A program made the position numbers and the translations under genes. Under the pieces are notes generated by a model that had not been told where the DNA came from, did not search any database, and was given only the letters and a program-made list of their open reading frames with translations. DNA of 64,000 bases from Bacteroidales bacterium (GTDB taxonomy: Bacteria > Bacteroidota > Bacteroidia > Bacteroidales > UBA1715). The DNA lies in contig JADKDL010000009.1 in NCBI GenBank assembly GCA_016714605.1, forward strand, positions 1 to 64,000, written 5' to 3'. How positions within the stretch are numbered: position 1 is the stretch's first letter; each line of letters begins with the position of its first letter. This document shows, piece by piece, positions 11,585-20,624 of this stretch.

Positions 11585-14500
11585 ATGAAAAATTATATAC
11601 AAACAAAAGCAGTACTATTCACGGTATTACTGCTTATTGCATCAATACAAATATTCGGACAACGCCAAATGGAATATTTAGACAGAGGCTTAGTTGCTGT
11701 AAAAGTAACTAATGGCGTATTTTTAAGTTGGCGCGTTTTGGGCAACGACCCCAAAGATATGGCGTTCAATATATACAGAGGCACTACTAAAGTAAACGCC
11801 AATCCAATAACCGGAGCTACAAATCTAACAGATGCCTCAGGCACAACAGGTTCTACATATACCGTGCGTCCTATCATAAATGGTGTAGAACAAGCAGTTG
11901 GCGGTAGTGCAGCTGTATGGGGGCAGCAGTATTTATCGCTTCAATTACAACGCCCCGCCGGAGGTACAACCCCCGATGGTGTAGCCTATACCTATGCACC
12001 AAACGATTGCAGCGTAGGCGATGTGGATGGTGACGGACAATATGAAATATTCCTAAAATGGGATCCATCAAATGCTAAAGATAATTCACAACAAGGTTAT
12101 ACCGGTAATGTATTTATAGATTGCTACAAGCTTAATGGAACTAGACTTTGGAGAGTAGATTTGGGCATAAACATTAGAGCTGGGGCTCACTACACCCAAT
12201 TTCTTGTTCAAGATTTTAATGGCGACGGTAAAGCCGAAATGGCATGCAAAACAGCTCCAGGAGCAAAAGATGGTAAAGGAGTATATTTGAGCAAAGGTCC
12301 TGCTGCTAACGATGATAACACTGAAGATTATAGAACTGATGGCTCTTGGGCAGGTTTTATTTCTACCGGACCTGAATACTTAACTATGTTTTCGGGACTT
12401 ACCGGAGAAGAACTGGCTACTGAAAGTTATATTGTGAACAGAGAACCTGCTAATGGTTGGGGTAAAACAAGCGAAACAACCAATAGGGTAGATCGTTTTC
12501 TTGCTTGTGTAGCATATCTTGATGGCAAAAAGCCTAGTATGGTATTTCAGCGCGGATATTATGGTAGAATGACACTAACCGCTTGGGATTGGAACGGCAC
12601 TAAACTTTCACAGAGATGGTTGTTCGACTCAAATACAGCTGGCAATGGTGCTGCTGCCAGTCAAGGTAACCACAACTTAAGCTGCGGCGATGTTGATGGC
12701 GATGGTTTTGACGAAATATTGCAAGGCGCTTCTGCAATTGATCATAATGGCAAATTTATGTATGCAACCGGCTTGGGTCATGGCGATGCTATGCACTTTA
12801 GCGATTTAATGCCAGACAGACCTGGGTTAGAAGTAATGTGCGTACATGAAGAAAAACACCTGGCTTGGCCTAGTACCGAAGTTCATGATGCTAGAACCGG
12901 TGAAATACTTTGGAAATCATTAGTAGATGATAAGGATGTTGGAAGGGGTATGTCTGCCGATATTTCTGCCGCACATAGAGGCTTTGAAGTATGGTCGGGT
13001 GTTACCGGAGGTTTTCATAATATTGCATCAAATACTAAAGTTTCTACGTTCATACCATCAACAAACTTCCGTGTTTATTGGGATGGAGACCTGCAAGATG
13101 AGCTCTTTGAAAGTAGCATTGTAGAAAAATGGAACGGTAATGGGATGACAACTCTTGCTACTCTATTAGGAAATACATGCAATGATACAAAAAAAACACC
13201 TAACCTTAGTGCAGATATACTTGGAGACTGGCGCGAAGAGGTAATTTTACACGATGGTGCTTCAAAATTATACATTCATACAACCACCATAAGCACTACT
13301 CATAAACTCTACACGCTCATGCACGACCCTGTTTACCGTAATGCTGTTGCATGGCAAAATGCTGCTTATAACCAACCACCTCATTTAGGCTTTTTCCTTG
13401 GCGATGGTGCCGAAAAAGCTCCTGTGCCAAATATTACCATAATATCATCTACCTGTCAGGCTACACCAATAAATCCATACTTTCAAATAAATGGAGGAGC
13501 ATGGGTAAACAGTACAACGATTCAAGCAACTGAAGGAGATGTTCTTATATTAGGACCGCAACCGGCTGATGGAACATGGAGCTGGTCAGGTGCCGGAACG
13601 AGTGGCACAAATCGCGAACAAACCCTCACGCTTAATACAGGTGGTACGTTTGATGCTGTTGCCTCTTATACCAACGGCTGCGGAGCTACCTCTCTGTTAA
13701 CATTTAACATACAAGTTACCGCCATTCCTAGAGATTGCAGTGGCGCAGTAAATGGAACGGCATATCTCGATAATTGTGGCACATGTGTAGGTGGAAATAC
13801 AGGCAAAATGCCCTGCTTAAGTTTTGAAGCCGAAGAAGCATGTAGCTTTGTAGGTGTATTAGAAACTACCCATGCCGGATTCTCTGGTTCGGGCTATGTT
13901 AATTCTAATAATGAACTGAATACATCGCTTAAAATTGGTATCGTATCTCAAACTACTCAAAATATTGATTTACTGATAAAATATGCAAATGGAGGAACTG
14001 AAAACAGACCAAGTTCAGTTTCTATAAACGGGACTTTAACAAGTAATAATATTTCATTCGCGCCAACCAATGCGTGGACAACATGGATTAATGCACCCGT
14101 ATCATTAGCATTAAAAGAAGGCTACAACGAAATTGTATTTACAGCTACAACAGCAGGAGGTTTGCCAAATATCGACCTATTCGGTTACTCTTCTCCAAAC
14201 ATTGCATTTTCCGATTGTAATATTGTTCAACAATCTATTTCTCTTACCAGTGGTTGGAATCTGATATCAATAAATGTATTGCCTCAATCAACAGCAATTG
14301 CTACTATATTTGCAGCACTTGACGTGGCAGAGATTAAAACCATGAATGCGTATTGGAAAAAGGTAAATCTGGATTTTCTGAATACCCTGCAAACCATTGA
14401 ACCTGGCAACGGCTATTTGGTAAACATGAATACCGCTGGAACATTATCAGTGACGGGTGTTCCTGTAGAGGCGCGATTAATCGCGCCTCTACAATCCGCA

Positions 14501-14667
14501 GGTTGGCATTTGATAGGTTGTCCATTCCAAACCCCTACCCATTTTCCAATTATTTCAACTCCACAAATTGCCAGCTAATTAAAAATTTCGATGGTTTCTG
14601 GATCCCAAACGGAGCACAAAATAGCATTCAAAATTTCGAACCGGGGAAAGCATATTTTCTAAAATAG
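11585..14667 (+). CDS. Secreted PL11 rhamnogalacturonan lyase with CBM35-like domain; frameshift in last 45 residues
   Basis: Signal peptide, then MEYLDRGLVAVKV...FLSWRVLGND, the hallmark N-terminus of PL11 rhamnogalacturonan lyases. Calcium-binding turns DVDGDGQYE, DFNGDGKAE and DVDGDGFDE follow. The enzyme splits the RG-I backbone by beta-elimination. After the catalytic domain (about residues 25-620) are an Ig-like domain, the linker DCSGAVNGTAYLDNCGTCVGG, a CBM6/35-like domain (FEAEEACSFVG...) and the twin C-terminal module. The frame stops at 14578 (HFPIISTPQIAS), but another frame continues NYFNSTNC.LIKNFDGFW ... LEPGKAYF-like to a stop at 14667. The paralogous GH43 sequence shows one T missing near 14542. 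A product lacking the last 30 residues would still have the enzyme but an incomplete C-terminal module. GH43 starts 34 bases downstream, so the two are probably cotranscribed. Confidence 0.93.
14465..14492. repeat. 28-bp perfect palindrome inside the PL11 gene
   Basis: Identical to the GH53 element and at the same codon position of the module. Flanks (GTGACGGGTGTTCCT before, AATCCGCAGGTTGGCATTTG after) are also identical, so the whole segment may spread by gene conversion or module duplication. Confidence 0.95.
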
Positions 14668-14701
14668 ATATAACATTGAAGAAATATTTCGAAGATAAAT
14701 C

Positions 14702-17700
14702 ATGAACATCAAACTTTTTTCTTTTTTTTTACTGTTGTTGGTATCAATTCAATTATATCCAGCAACAGTGGCTGTTCATGACCCATCAGTAGTAATTGTT
14801 TACAAAGATGCAACAGGAAATTCTTACCCCGAAAATGATGCGACTAAAACTAGAACCAAATACTACTACATTTTCGGAACTCAATTGGGGGCTGCATATT
14901 CTACCGATATGATTAACTGGACTGCTTTCACCCCATCATTTTCAGTTAACGGAACGGTCTCTACCAATTATCTGCAAGTATTCAATCAAGCAGCCCAATG
15001 GAGCAAACACACAACCACGGCTAAACTTAAAGAAAACCTTTGGGCTCCCGATATTATTTTCAACAAAAGCATGAATAAGTGGTGCTTGTACTTTTCAGTG
15101 AATGGAGATGACTGGCTTTCGTCCATTGTACTGCATACAGCATCAAAAATAGAAGGACCTTATGAATATGCAGGTACTGTGGTTTATTCGGGCATGAATC
15201 ACAATTCGAGCGGAGCAGGAAATACCGAATACACCAAAGTAACCGGACAAGCAACCGTTGCCAATCGCTATCTGAATGTTGGAAATTGGAAAGGCGAATA
15301 TGGTTCGAGCTGCATAGACCCAAACGTATTGTATGACAAAGACGGAAAACTGTGGTTGGTGTATGGATCGTGGTCGGGCGGTATATTTCTATTGAAGCTA
15401 AATGAACAAAACGGATTAAGAAATTACAGCCACAATTACGGCTTCACCAACTTTGCAGCCGATGGCGCAGTTTGGGATGGCACTCGCCTCCGTTACGATC
15501 CATATATGGGCATACACATAGCAGGCGGATATTATGTTTCGGGCGAAGGGGCTTATGTCTGTTACCTTACCGACAAATCGGGCATTGGCTATTACTATAT
15601 GTTCATCTCCATGGGATTTTATTCACCCGAAGGTGGATATACCATGCGTGTATTCCGCTCTGCAACACTCGATGGAATATACAAAGATATAACCGGCGAC
15701 GATGCTGTTTTCAATCGTTATATTTTAAATTATGGAAACAATACCCAATACGGTTTCCCGATAATGCAAAATTTCAAATATAATTGGTGGAATACTGCAC
15801 AAATTGCCCAAGGACACAACTCCGTGCTATGCGATGATGATGGCAACACCTACCTCATTTATCACACAAAACAAGACAATGGTACTATTTGGCACAATGT
15901 AGAAGTGCATCAATTGTTTTTCAACGAAAGGGGTTGGTTCGTAGCTGCACCTTTTGAGTATAGAAAAGGTTTTGCTCTCAGTACTAAAACATACACAACC
16001 GAAGAGATTGCCGGGCAATATGGCATTATTACACACAACACGGTAGATTATGTAAATCTAAAAAGCAATACAGAACAGCAAATCTACCTCAATGCAGATC
16101 GTAGCATAACAGGCGCATATACAGGAACGTGGATATATGATTTTGCTAATGGTTCACAATATCTTACATTAATTACTAACGCAGGTACATTTCAAGCCGT
16201 TGTTTGCGAACAATTGATGGATGGATTATCTACTCACACTATAGGTTTTACTGGTGTAAATGCCGCAAACGAACGAGCACTATGGGGTTATCATTATCCG
16301 AAAACACAGGTTGCAAATTCCGTCATACATAGAGGTAGCTCATTGACGGTTGGCTATGCAGCGTATAGTCTAGCATGGAACGATTACAATTCCTTTTTAA
16401 AACACACCGCTTCCGGCGATTTTATGCATGAATATACATTCGTAAACTACACCCAAGCAGCCGAAAACTGGCACAACTGGGCAATAGCACTTACTGCCAA
16501 CAACCAAACTTGGTATATGCGTGCCGATGCTTATTCTAATTCAACATTTACCGGATCTACAGTTGGCTATAAGTACAATTGGGATTGGGCGAATTTCAAA
16601 GATATTTACCAAAACAAGGAAGTTCGCGTAAGAGTTTTACGACAAGGAACAACTATAAATGTATTTGCATATATTGGCGAAGAATTGATATATACCAGTA
16701 CCGCTACAAACTGCCCAACAACTGCCATGGATGTATATTTGGGTGGTGAAAAATGCTATTTAGATGTAAAAAAAGTTACCACAGCAAATTTGGAAAACCG
16801 CAATACCGTAGGTACAACCACCGAATACGGAACCTACCCATCTGCTTTCAACACAGCTCAAAGCAAACAAACAATAGTATCTGGCAATTTTGAACTCAAC
16901 TACCAGTTCAATAACTATAGAAATCAGACAAGCAACGATAATTGGGACAACTATATAATAAGTGCAACAGCAGCCAACCAAACCATGCTGCTCCGTGCCG
17001 ATGCCTATGCCGTGAATCCGCAAGGTACACTTGCCTATACTTACGACTGGGATTGGACAATTTTCACAAAACTCATGAGTGGTGCAAAAGTAGATTTAAA
17101 CATAAAACGCACAGATAACACAATCGCTTACAACGCAGTAATAACCGATACAACCGGTGCAATATACCATTACACCACACTCAACACCAACGCACCCACA
17201 GGCGATATGCAGTTTGGTTTTACTAGCGAAGAAAGTATGCTTGATATTTTCAAAACAGAAACAATAACGTATTCAGGAACAGACATTCAGAATATTACCC
17301 AAACCATAGAATTGCAAAAAGGGTGGAATTTGATTTCGATAAATATTATTCCTGATATGTCTAATTGTAGAGACGCACAGCCGTGCGTCTCTACTGCAAC
17401 ACCAACCGTATTCGCAGGATTGGACGTACAGGAAATAAAAACCATGGATGCCTATTGGAAAAAGGCAAATCTGAATTTCTTGAATACCCTGAAAACCATA
17501 GAACCTGGTAACGGTTATTTAGTAAACATGAACAATGCAGGAACATTATCGGTGACGGGTGTTCCTGTAGAGGCGCGATTAATCGCGCCTCTACAATCCG
17601 CAGGTTGGCATTTGATTGGCTGTCCATTCCAAACACCTACCTCATTTTCCAATCATTTCAACTCCACAAATTGCGAAACAATTAAAAATTTCGATGGTTT

Positions 17701-17770
17701 CTGGATACCAAACGGAACAAATAATAGCATACAAAATTTAGAACCAGGGAAAGCTTATTTTATTAAATAA
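14702..17770 (+). CDS. Secreted GH43 endo-alpha-1,5-L-arabinanase with C-terminal domains
   Basis: Signal peptide MNIKLFSFFLLLLVSIQLYPA. The GH43 five-bladed propeller covers about residues 22-430: HDPSVV (catalytic base Asp near the N-terminus), LWAPDIIF, SSCIDPNVLYDKDGKLWLVYGSW and GHNSVLCDDDGNTYLIYH are typical of arabinanases. A GH43_C-type beta-barrel follows (ITGAYTGTW ... ALWGYHYP). Two copies of a roughly 150-residue domain come next (WHNWAIALTANNQTWYMRADAY and WDNYIISATAANQTMLLRADAY), possibly arabinan-binding. The twin C-terminal module ends at the stop. Its first half carries an extra 11 residues (around CRDAQPCVST) written by a palindromic element, and its linker carries a second palindrome. 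It is the last gene of the galactanase-lyase-arabinanase run. Confidence 0.94.
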   Translation: MNIKLFSFFLLLLVSIQLYPATVAVHDPSVVIVYKDATGNSYPENDATKTRTKYYYIFGTQLGAAYSTDMINWTAFTPSFSVNGTVSTNYLQVFNQAAQWSKHTTTAKLKENLWAPDIIFNKSMNKWCLYFSVNGDDWLSSIVLHTASKIEGPYEYAGTVVYSGMNHNSSGAGNTEYTKVTGQATVANRYLNVGNWKGEYGSSCIDPNVLYDKDGKLWLVYGSWSGGIFLLKLNEQNGLRNYSHNYGFTNFAADGAVWDGTRLRYDPYMGIHIAGGYYVSGEGAYVCYLTDKSGIGYYYMFISMGFYSPEGGYTMRVFRSATLDGIYKDITGDDAVFNRYILNYGNNTQYGFPIMQNFKYNWWNTAQIAQGHNSVLCDDDGNTYLIYHTKQDNGTIWHNVEVHQLFFNERGWFVAAPFEYRKGFALSTKTYTTEEIAGQYGIITHNTVDYVNLKSNTEQQIYLNADRSITGAYTGTWIYDFANGSQYLTLITNAGTFQAVVCEQLMDGLSTHTIGFTGVNAANERALWGYHYPKTQVANSVIHRGSSLTVGYAAYSLAWNDYNSFLKHTASGDFMHEYTFVNYTQAAENWHNWAIALTANNQTWYMRADAYSNSTFTGSTVGYKYNWDWANFKDIYQNKEVRVRVLRQGTTINVFAYIGEELIYTSTATNCPTTAMDVYLGGEKCYLDVKKVTTANLENRNTVGTTTEYGTYPSAFNTAQSKQTIVSGNFELNYQFNNYRNQTSNDNWDNYIISATAANQTMLLRADAYAVNPQGTLAYTYDWDWTIFTKLMSGAKVDLNIKRTDNTIAYNAVITDTTGAIYHYTTLNTNAPTGDMQFGFTSEESMLDIFKTETITYSGTDIQNITQTIELQKGWNLISINIIPDMSNCRDAQPCVSTATPTVFAGLDVQEIKTMDAYWKKANLNFLNTLKTIEPGNGYLVNMNNAGTLSVTGVPVEARLIAPLQSAGWHLIGCPFQTPTSFSNHFNSTNCETIKNFDGFWIPNGTNNSIQNLEPGKAYFIK
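17367..17394. repeat. 28-bp palindromic element inserted in frame in GH43
   Basis: GTAGAGACGCAC, a 4-base centre, then GTGCGTCTCTAC. It is translated as CRDAQPCVST between ISINIIP and TPTVFAGL. The paralogous modules in GH53 and PL11 have only QSTAI here, so about 33 bases were added without breaking the frame. Confidence 0.93.
17567..17594. repeat. 28-bp perfect palindrome inside the GH43 gene (linker site)
   Basis: Third identical copy of the linker palindrome seen in GH53 and PL11, in the same reading frame and giving the same residues VEARLIAPLQ. Confidence 0.95.
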
Positions 17771-17812
17771 AAAAATTTAAAATATATAGTTCTAAAACAT
17801 ATACTTTGGTTT

Positions 17813-17855
17813 AACCCAAATTATGCAATAAAAAATAAGATGCATAATTTGGGTT
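17813..17855 (+). terminator. Strong hairpin after the GH43 gene
   Basis: AACCCAAATTATGCA (17813-17827) pairs perfectly with 17841-17855 around a 13-base loop, 43 bases past the GH43 stop. It lacks a long T-run. The AATTTGGGTTGTAAAC edge recurs at about 20600 and 23453, so it may instead be a dispersed palindromic repeat. Confidence 0.55.
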
Positions 17856-18003
17856 GTAAACTTAATTTAATATTTTATAACATATAAAATATTTAAAATA
17901 ATAGTCTCGTTTGAGTGTTTGAAAGTCAACATTTACAAAACTCGTTTTATACAAATAATTCATTAGATTTGCCGACAATTATGAACTTAATAAATTGATT
18001 TAA

Positions 18004-18732
18004 ATGAAAAGAAAAATCATTTTCGCATTCTTCAGCTTCTTATTGTTGGTGACTTATGTAAATGCACAGGATTCAACAGAAGTTTTGGTTCCTAAACTGA
18101 AAAAGAATGAAATTACAACTACTTTTTCAACATTTCCTTCTATACTTAGTGGTGCTTTTAATATTAATACAAATAGAACAAATAGTACCCTGTATCTTTC
18201 TTACAAGCGCGCATTTAACAAGGTAAAATTAAGAACTTCCATTTATGTTGAATCGCAAGAGTCTTCTGAAAAATCTCCAGATCAAATATATGTGAATGAT
18301 TCTTCTTTCAGTTTCCTACAAAAGAGTTTTTCAAAGTCAAATACTCGTTTGCATATTGGATTACAAAACAATTCAAAAGCAAAAAAAGTCCAATTTCCCT
18401 TTGGAGCTGACCTTGTACTTGGTGTTCTTAAAAATTGGACTAATGATAATATAACGAATTATAAACTCACAGATGGGATATATCATATTGACAAAGATAC
18501 CACCTCTACTCATCTGGATGTTTTTGAAGAGGGAAAATCTTCTGAGAGCTATTTCTATTTTGGTATTGCTCCAGTTTTAGGATTTGATTATATTGTTAAC
18601 TCATATTTGTCTGTTGGATTTCTTGTTAATCATGAGATTTTCTACAAAATAAGAACAGATGTTGTTACTAGTAATAATGGCTCTATTGGCTTTACAAGCA
18701 ATTATCTCTTTACTGTATCATTGAAATTCTAA
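18004..18732 (+). CDS. Probable small outer-membrane beta-barrel protein, function unknown
   Basis: 242 residues with a clear signal peptide (MKRKIIFAFFSFLLLVTYVNAQ). The mature part is rich in alternating polar/aromatic strands (TLYLSYKRAFNKVKLRTSIYVES, YFYFGIAPVLGFDYIVNSYLSVGFLV) and ends in the aromatic FTVSLKF, the usual C-terminal signature of outer-membrane barrels. The predicted strand count fits an 8-strand barrel. I do not recognise the family. It is monocistronic, with a hairpin terminator downstream and no functional link to the neighbouring glycanases visible. Confidence 0.7.
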   Translation: MKRKIIFAFFSFLLLVTYVNAQDSTEVLVPKLKKNEITTTFSTFPSILSGAFNINTNRTNSTLYLSYKRAFNKVKLRTSIYVESQESSEKSPDQIYVNDSSFSFLQKSFSKSNTRLHIGLQNNSKAKKVQFPFGADLVLGVLKNWTNDNITNYKLTDGIYHIDKDTTSTHLDVFEEGKSSESYFYFGIAPVLGFDYIVNSYLSVGFLVNHEIFYKIRTDVVTSNNGSIGFTSNYLFTVSLKF

Positions 18733-18768
18733 ATCACTCAATTGCGTCACCATCTCAAAGTCACACAG

Positions 18769-18798
18769 AAGGCACTTACTAACAGTTTGTGCCTTTTT
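18769..18798 (+). terminator. Rho-independent terminator
   Basis: AAGGCAC (18769-18775) pairs with GTGCCTT (18789-18795), followed by TTT, about 37 bases after the beta-barrel gene stop. Confidence 0.75.
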
Positions 18799-19030
18799 GC
18801 GTTTGAAACCTATATTTCATATAGACAGATAAACACAGAATTTTTAAAAAAACTTATTTTTATTTTGCAGTACAATAAGGTGAAATTTAACGAAATGTGT
18901 CATTGAAGAGTATTATAGAACTGTATTACCCTATTGTATATCCGAAGAAGGATAATTTCAAATTAACCGAATAAGAAAGAAATAAAAGAAAGCAAACTTA
19001 AAAAAAACAAAATGATTATGAAAAAATTAA

Positions 19031-19381
19031 ATGTATTATGGGTTTATTATTGTTTTTATGCTTTATCGTTGTAATAAAATTGATAATAAAACAGATAAAA
19101 CAATTGATGTTGAACTTAAAGCAAATGAACTATACAAATACAACACAAGAATAAGTGGCGATGAGGAAGGAGTTGGTATTTCATCACAAGCCAGCCATTA
19201 CACAATTAGTGAGGTTATAAGAGATAGTACAGCTAACTACACATGCGTGTATAACTACAAACCTGAACTCAACTACACAGGGACAGATCAAGTGGAATTA
19301 AAATTATCAACAGGTTCTGATGGTGGAAGCCCTTCGACAAATATTGAATATATTAAAATCAAATTCAATATAACAGAATAG
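19031..19381 (+). CDS. Small putative lipoprotein with an Ig/cadherin-like fold, N-terminus uncertain
   Basis: About 116 residues. The C-terminal half (NYTCVYNYKPELNYTGTDQVELKL...) resembles the strand pattern of cadherin-like/VCBS domains (Y.P..NY.GTD). The N-terminal part FMLYRCNKIDNK could contain a lipobox cysteine, but the hydrophobic stretch before it is short. An upstream ATG at 19018 (MKKLNVLWVYYCFYALSL) looks like a proper signal peptide in another frame that stops at once. A one-base indel between 19024 and 19075 would join them into a normal lipoprotein. Function is unknown. The flanks, with a terminator before and a hairpin after, make it a single-gene unit. Confidence 0.5.
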   Translation: MYYGFIIVFMLYRCNKIDNKTDKTIDVELKANELYKYNTRISGDEEGVGISSQASHYTISEVIRDSTANYTCVYNYKPELNYTGTDQVELKLSTGSDGGSPSTNIEYIKIKFNITE

Positions 19382-19512
19382 GAAGAAGCAACTTCTAGCA
19401 CAATATAATTCAGAAACATGATGTAAAAGAACGAGTGCCTAAATTATATGTTTTCAGAAGTTTGTTTTAGAAAGTTGATTACTTACTGCAAAAAACAGGT
19501 CCTATTTAAGTA

Positions 19513-19546
19513 GCTCTCCAATAAGCAAAAAGACTATTGGAGAGCC
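19513..19546 (-). terminator. Hairpin terminator after the 19565 gene
   Basis: GCTCTCCAATA (19513-19523) pairs with 19536-19546 around a 12-base A-rich loop, about 20 bases past the minus-strand stop at 19565. It could serve both strands. Confidence 0.65.
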
Positions 19547-19564
19547 TTATAGTTAGAGATAGTT

Positions 19565-20026
19565 TTATTGCTTTTCAAATAGTAGTTTGTACGATTTTAT
19601 AGTCTGTGATTTAGCCATTTCATAACCTTGTGTGGTTTTTATGTCTTCTATCCACTCTTCTATAGACTCAAAGTCGGGGCTCCACGAATTAATACTTTCA
19701 ACATCCTCAAATTCTTGAGGGTCAAAAACCAAAGTCAGAGACAGTTGATAAACATCTCCAGCTTCATTCATAAATTGTCGGGTTATATCGAAACTAAAAT
19801 GTTCGCCCAATTCGTCACCCCAATTGTAGGTGCCATATTGAAATAATAACATATCGTTTTCTTCATCATCTTCTATAGAAATGCCCTTTGCCTGAATATC
19901 GGCATATAGTTTTACTGAAATTTCAATTAAATTGTCGGGAGTTAAGTTTGTTTCCGTTTCAAGTAATTTATTTATTTCTTGACGGTATTCTTTTTCTAAG
20001 TCTTTCAATAAAATTGTTCTTGTCAT
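19565..20026 (-). CDS. Small acidic cytoplasmic protein, unknown function
   Basis: About 153 residues from the ATG at 20026 (MTRTILLKDLEKEYRQEINKLL). There is no signal peptide or membrane segment. It is strongly acidic, with Trp-rich patches (YNWGDELGEHFSFDITRQF, SWSPDFESIEEWIEDI). The size, charge and isolation resemble orphan immunity-type proteins or DUFs common in Bacteroidota, but I recognise no family. In-frame codons further upstream have no support. A terminator follows. Confidence 0.65.
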   Translation of the reverse strand: MTRTILLKDLEKEYRQEINKLLETETNLTPDNLIEISVKLYADIQAKGISIEDDEENDMLLFQYGTYNWGDELGEHFSFDITRQFMNEAGDVYQLSLTLVFDPQEFEDVESINSWSPDFESIEEWIEDIKTTQGYEMAKSQTIKSYKLLFEKQ

Positions 20027-20360
20027 CTGTTTGTTTTTAATTGTTTGATGCAAATATAACAAATTCAAACAATTTATTTTTTGAATTAGAAAAATCTGGT
20101 TTTAAAACCACGATAATTTCTAGGGTTTTGAAATTGAAAACTGACGACAAAAAAAACAATTTAGGTTTGTAAAGCGATGATATGAACCAAAGCTTTCCTA
20201 CTACAAACAAGTGAACCCAAGTTCAATAATAACGTCATTATTTCTGGTTACCCCGTTCGGCTTAGGCTTTGCCTTTATTTTGAAAATCGGGTTCAATAAA
20301 ATTTCAGTATTCTTTAATTCTATTTGACAAATTAAAACTTCAAAAAATATTTCTTTTTTA

Positions 20361-20396
20361 ATCATTAGGCAATAGCCTAATAAAATATGTTCGACG
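20361..20396. repeat. Dispersed repeat, copy 1 (left of STAND gene)
   Basis: ATCATTAGGCAATAGCCTAAT followed by AAAATATGTTCGAC. It matches 24772-24806 with only about three differences, in the same orientation. The first part is itself an inverted repeat. Confidence 0.75.
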
Positions 20397-20423
20397 TATT
20401 ACCCTGTATTCTGGTTTTATCTT

Positions 20424-20451
20424 GTAGAGACGTTGCATGCAACGTCTCTAC
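20424..20451. repeat. Intergenic 28-bp GTAGAG palindrome
   Basis: GTAGAGACGTTGCA followed by its exact reverse complement. It has the same length and same termini as the elements embedded in glycanase genes, which shows that the family also occurs outside coding sequence. Confidence 0.95.
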
Positions 20452-20624
20452 GTGGGAATCACATTTGTGCCTAAAATTTTCGTCATTTTTGCCTTTCAAT
20501 ATCAATATTATAAAACAAATATAATCTTTCATTATAAATTTTCTACATCTTTTATTCTGCCGGGCTACAAGCCCTATTTTAGTTGTAAAACCTTTATTTG
20601 TTTAATTTGGGTTGCAACCTAAAA

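Larger units (their letters stand above)
20027..20624. other. Repeat-rich intergenic region
   Basis: About 600 bases with no credible gene. It holds an ATTAGGCAATAGCCTAAT palindrome (20364-20381) that heads a repeat also found at 24773, a 28-bp GTAGAG palindrome (20424-20451), a CCGGGCTACAAGCCC-type hairpin near 20560, and AATTTGGGTTGCAACCTAAAATTAGCGG, which runs into the STAND gene stop codon and recurs at 23453. The region looks like a dumping ground for small palindromic elements. Confidence 0.6.

Noticed and set aside
17813..17855. Riboswitch or structured RNA between GH43 and the barrel gene
   Set aside because: It is a simple perfect hairpin after a stop codon. The flanking sequence recurs elsewhere as a repeat, and no complex fold is seen.
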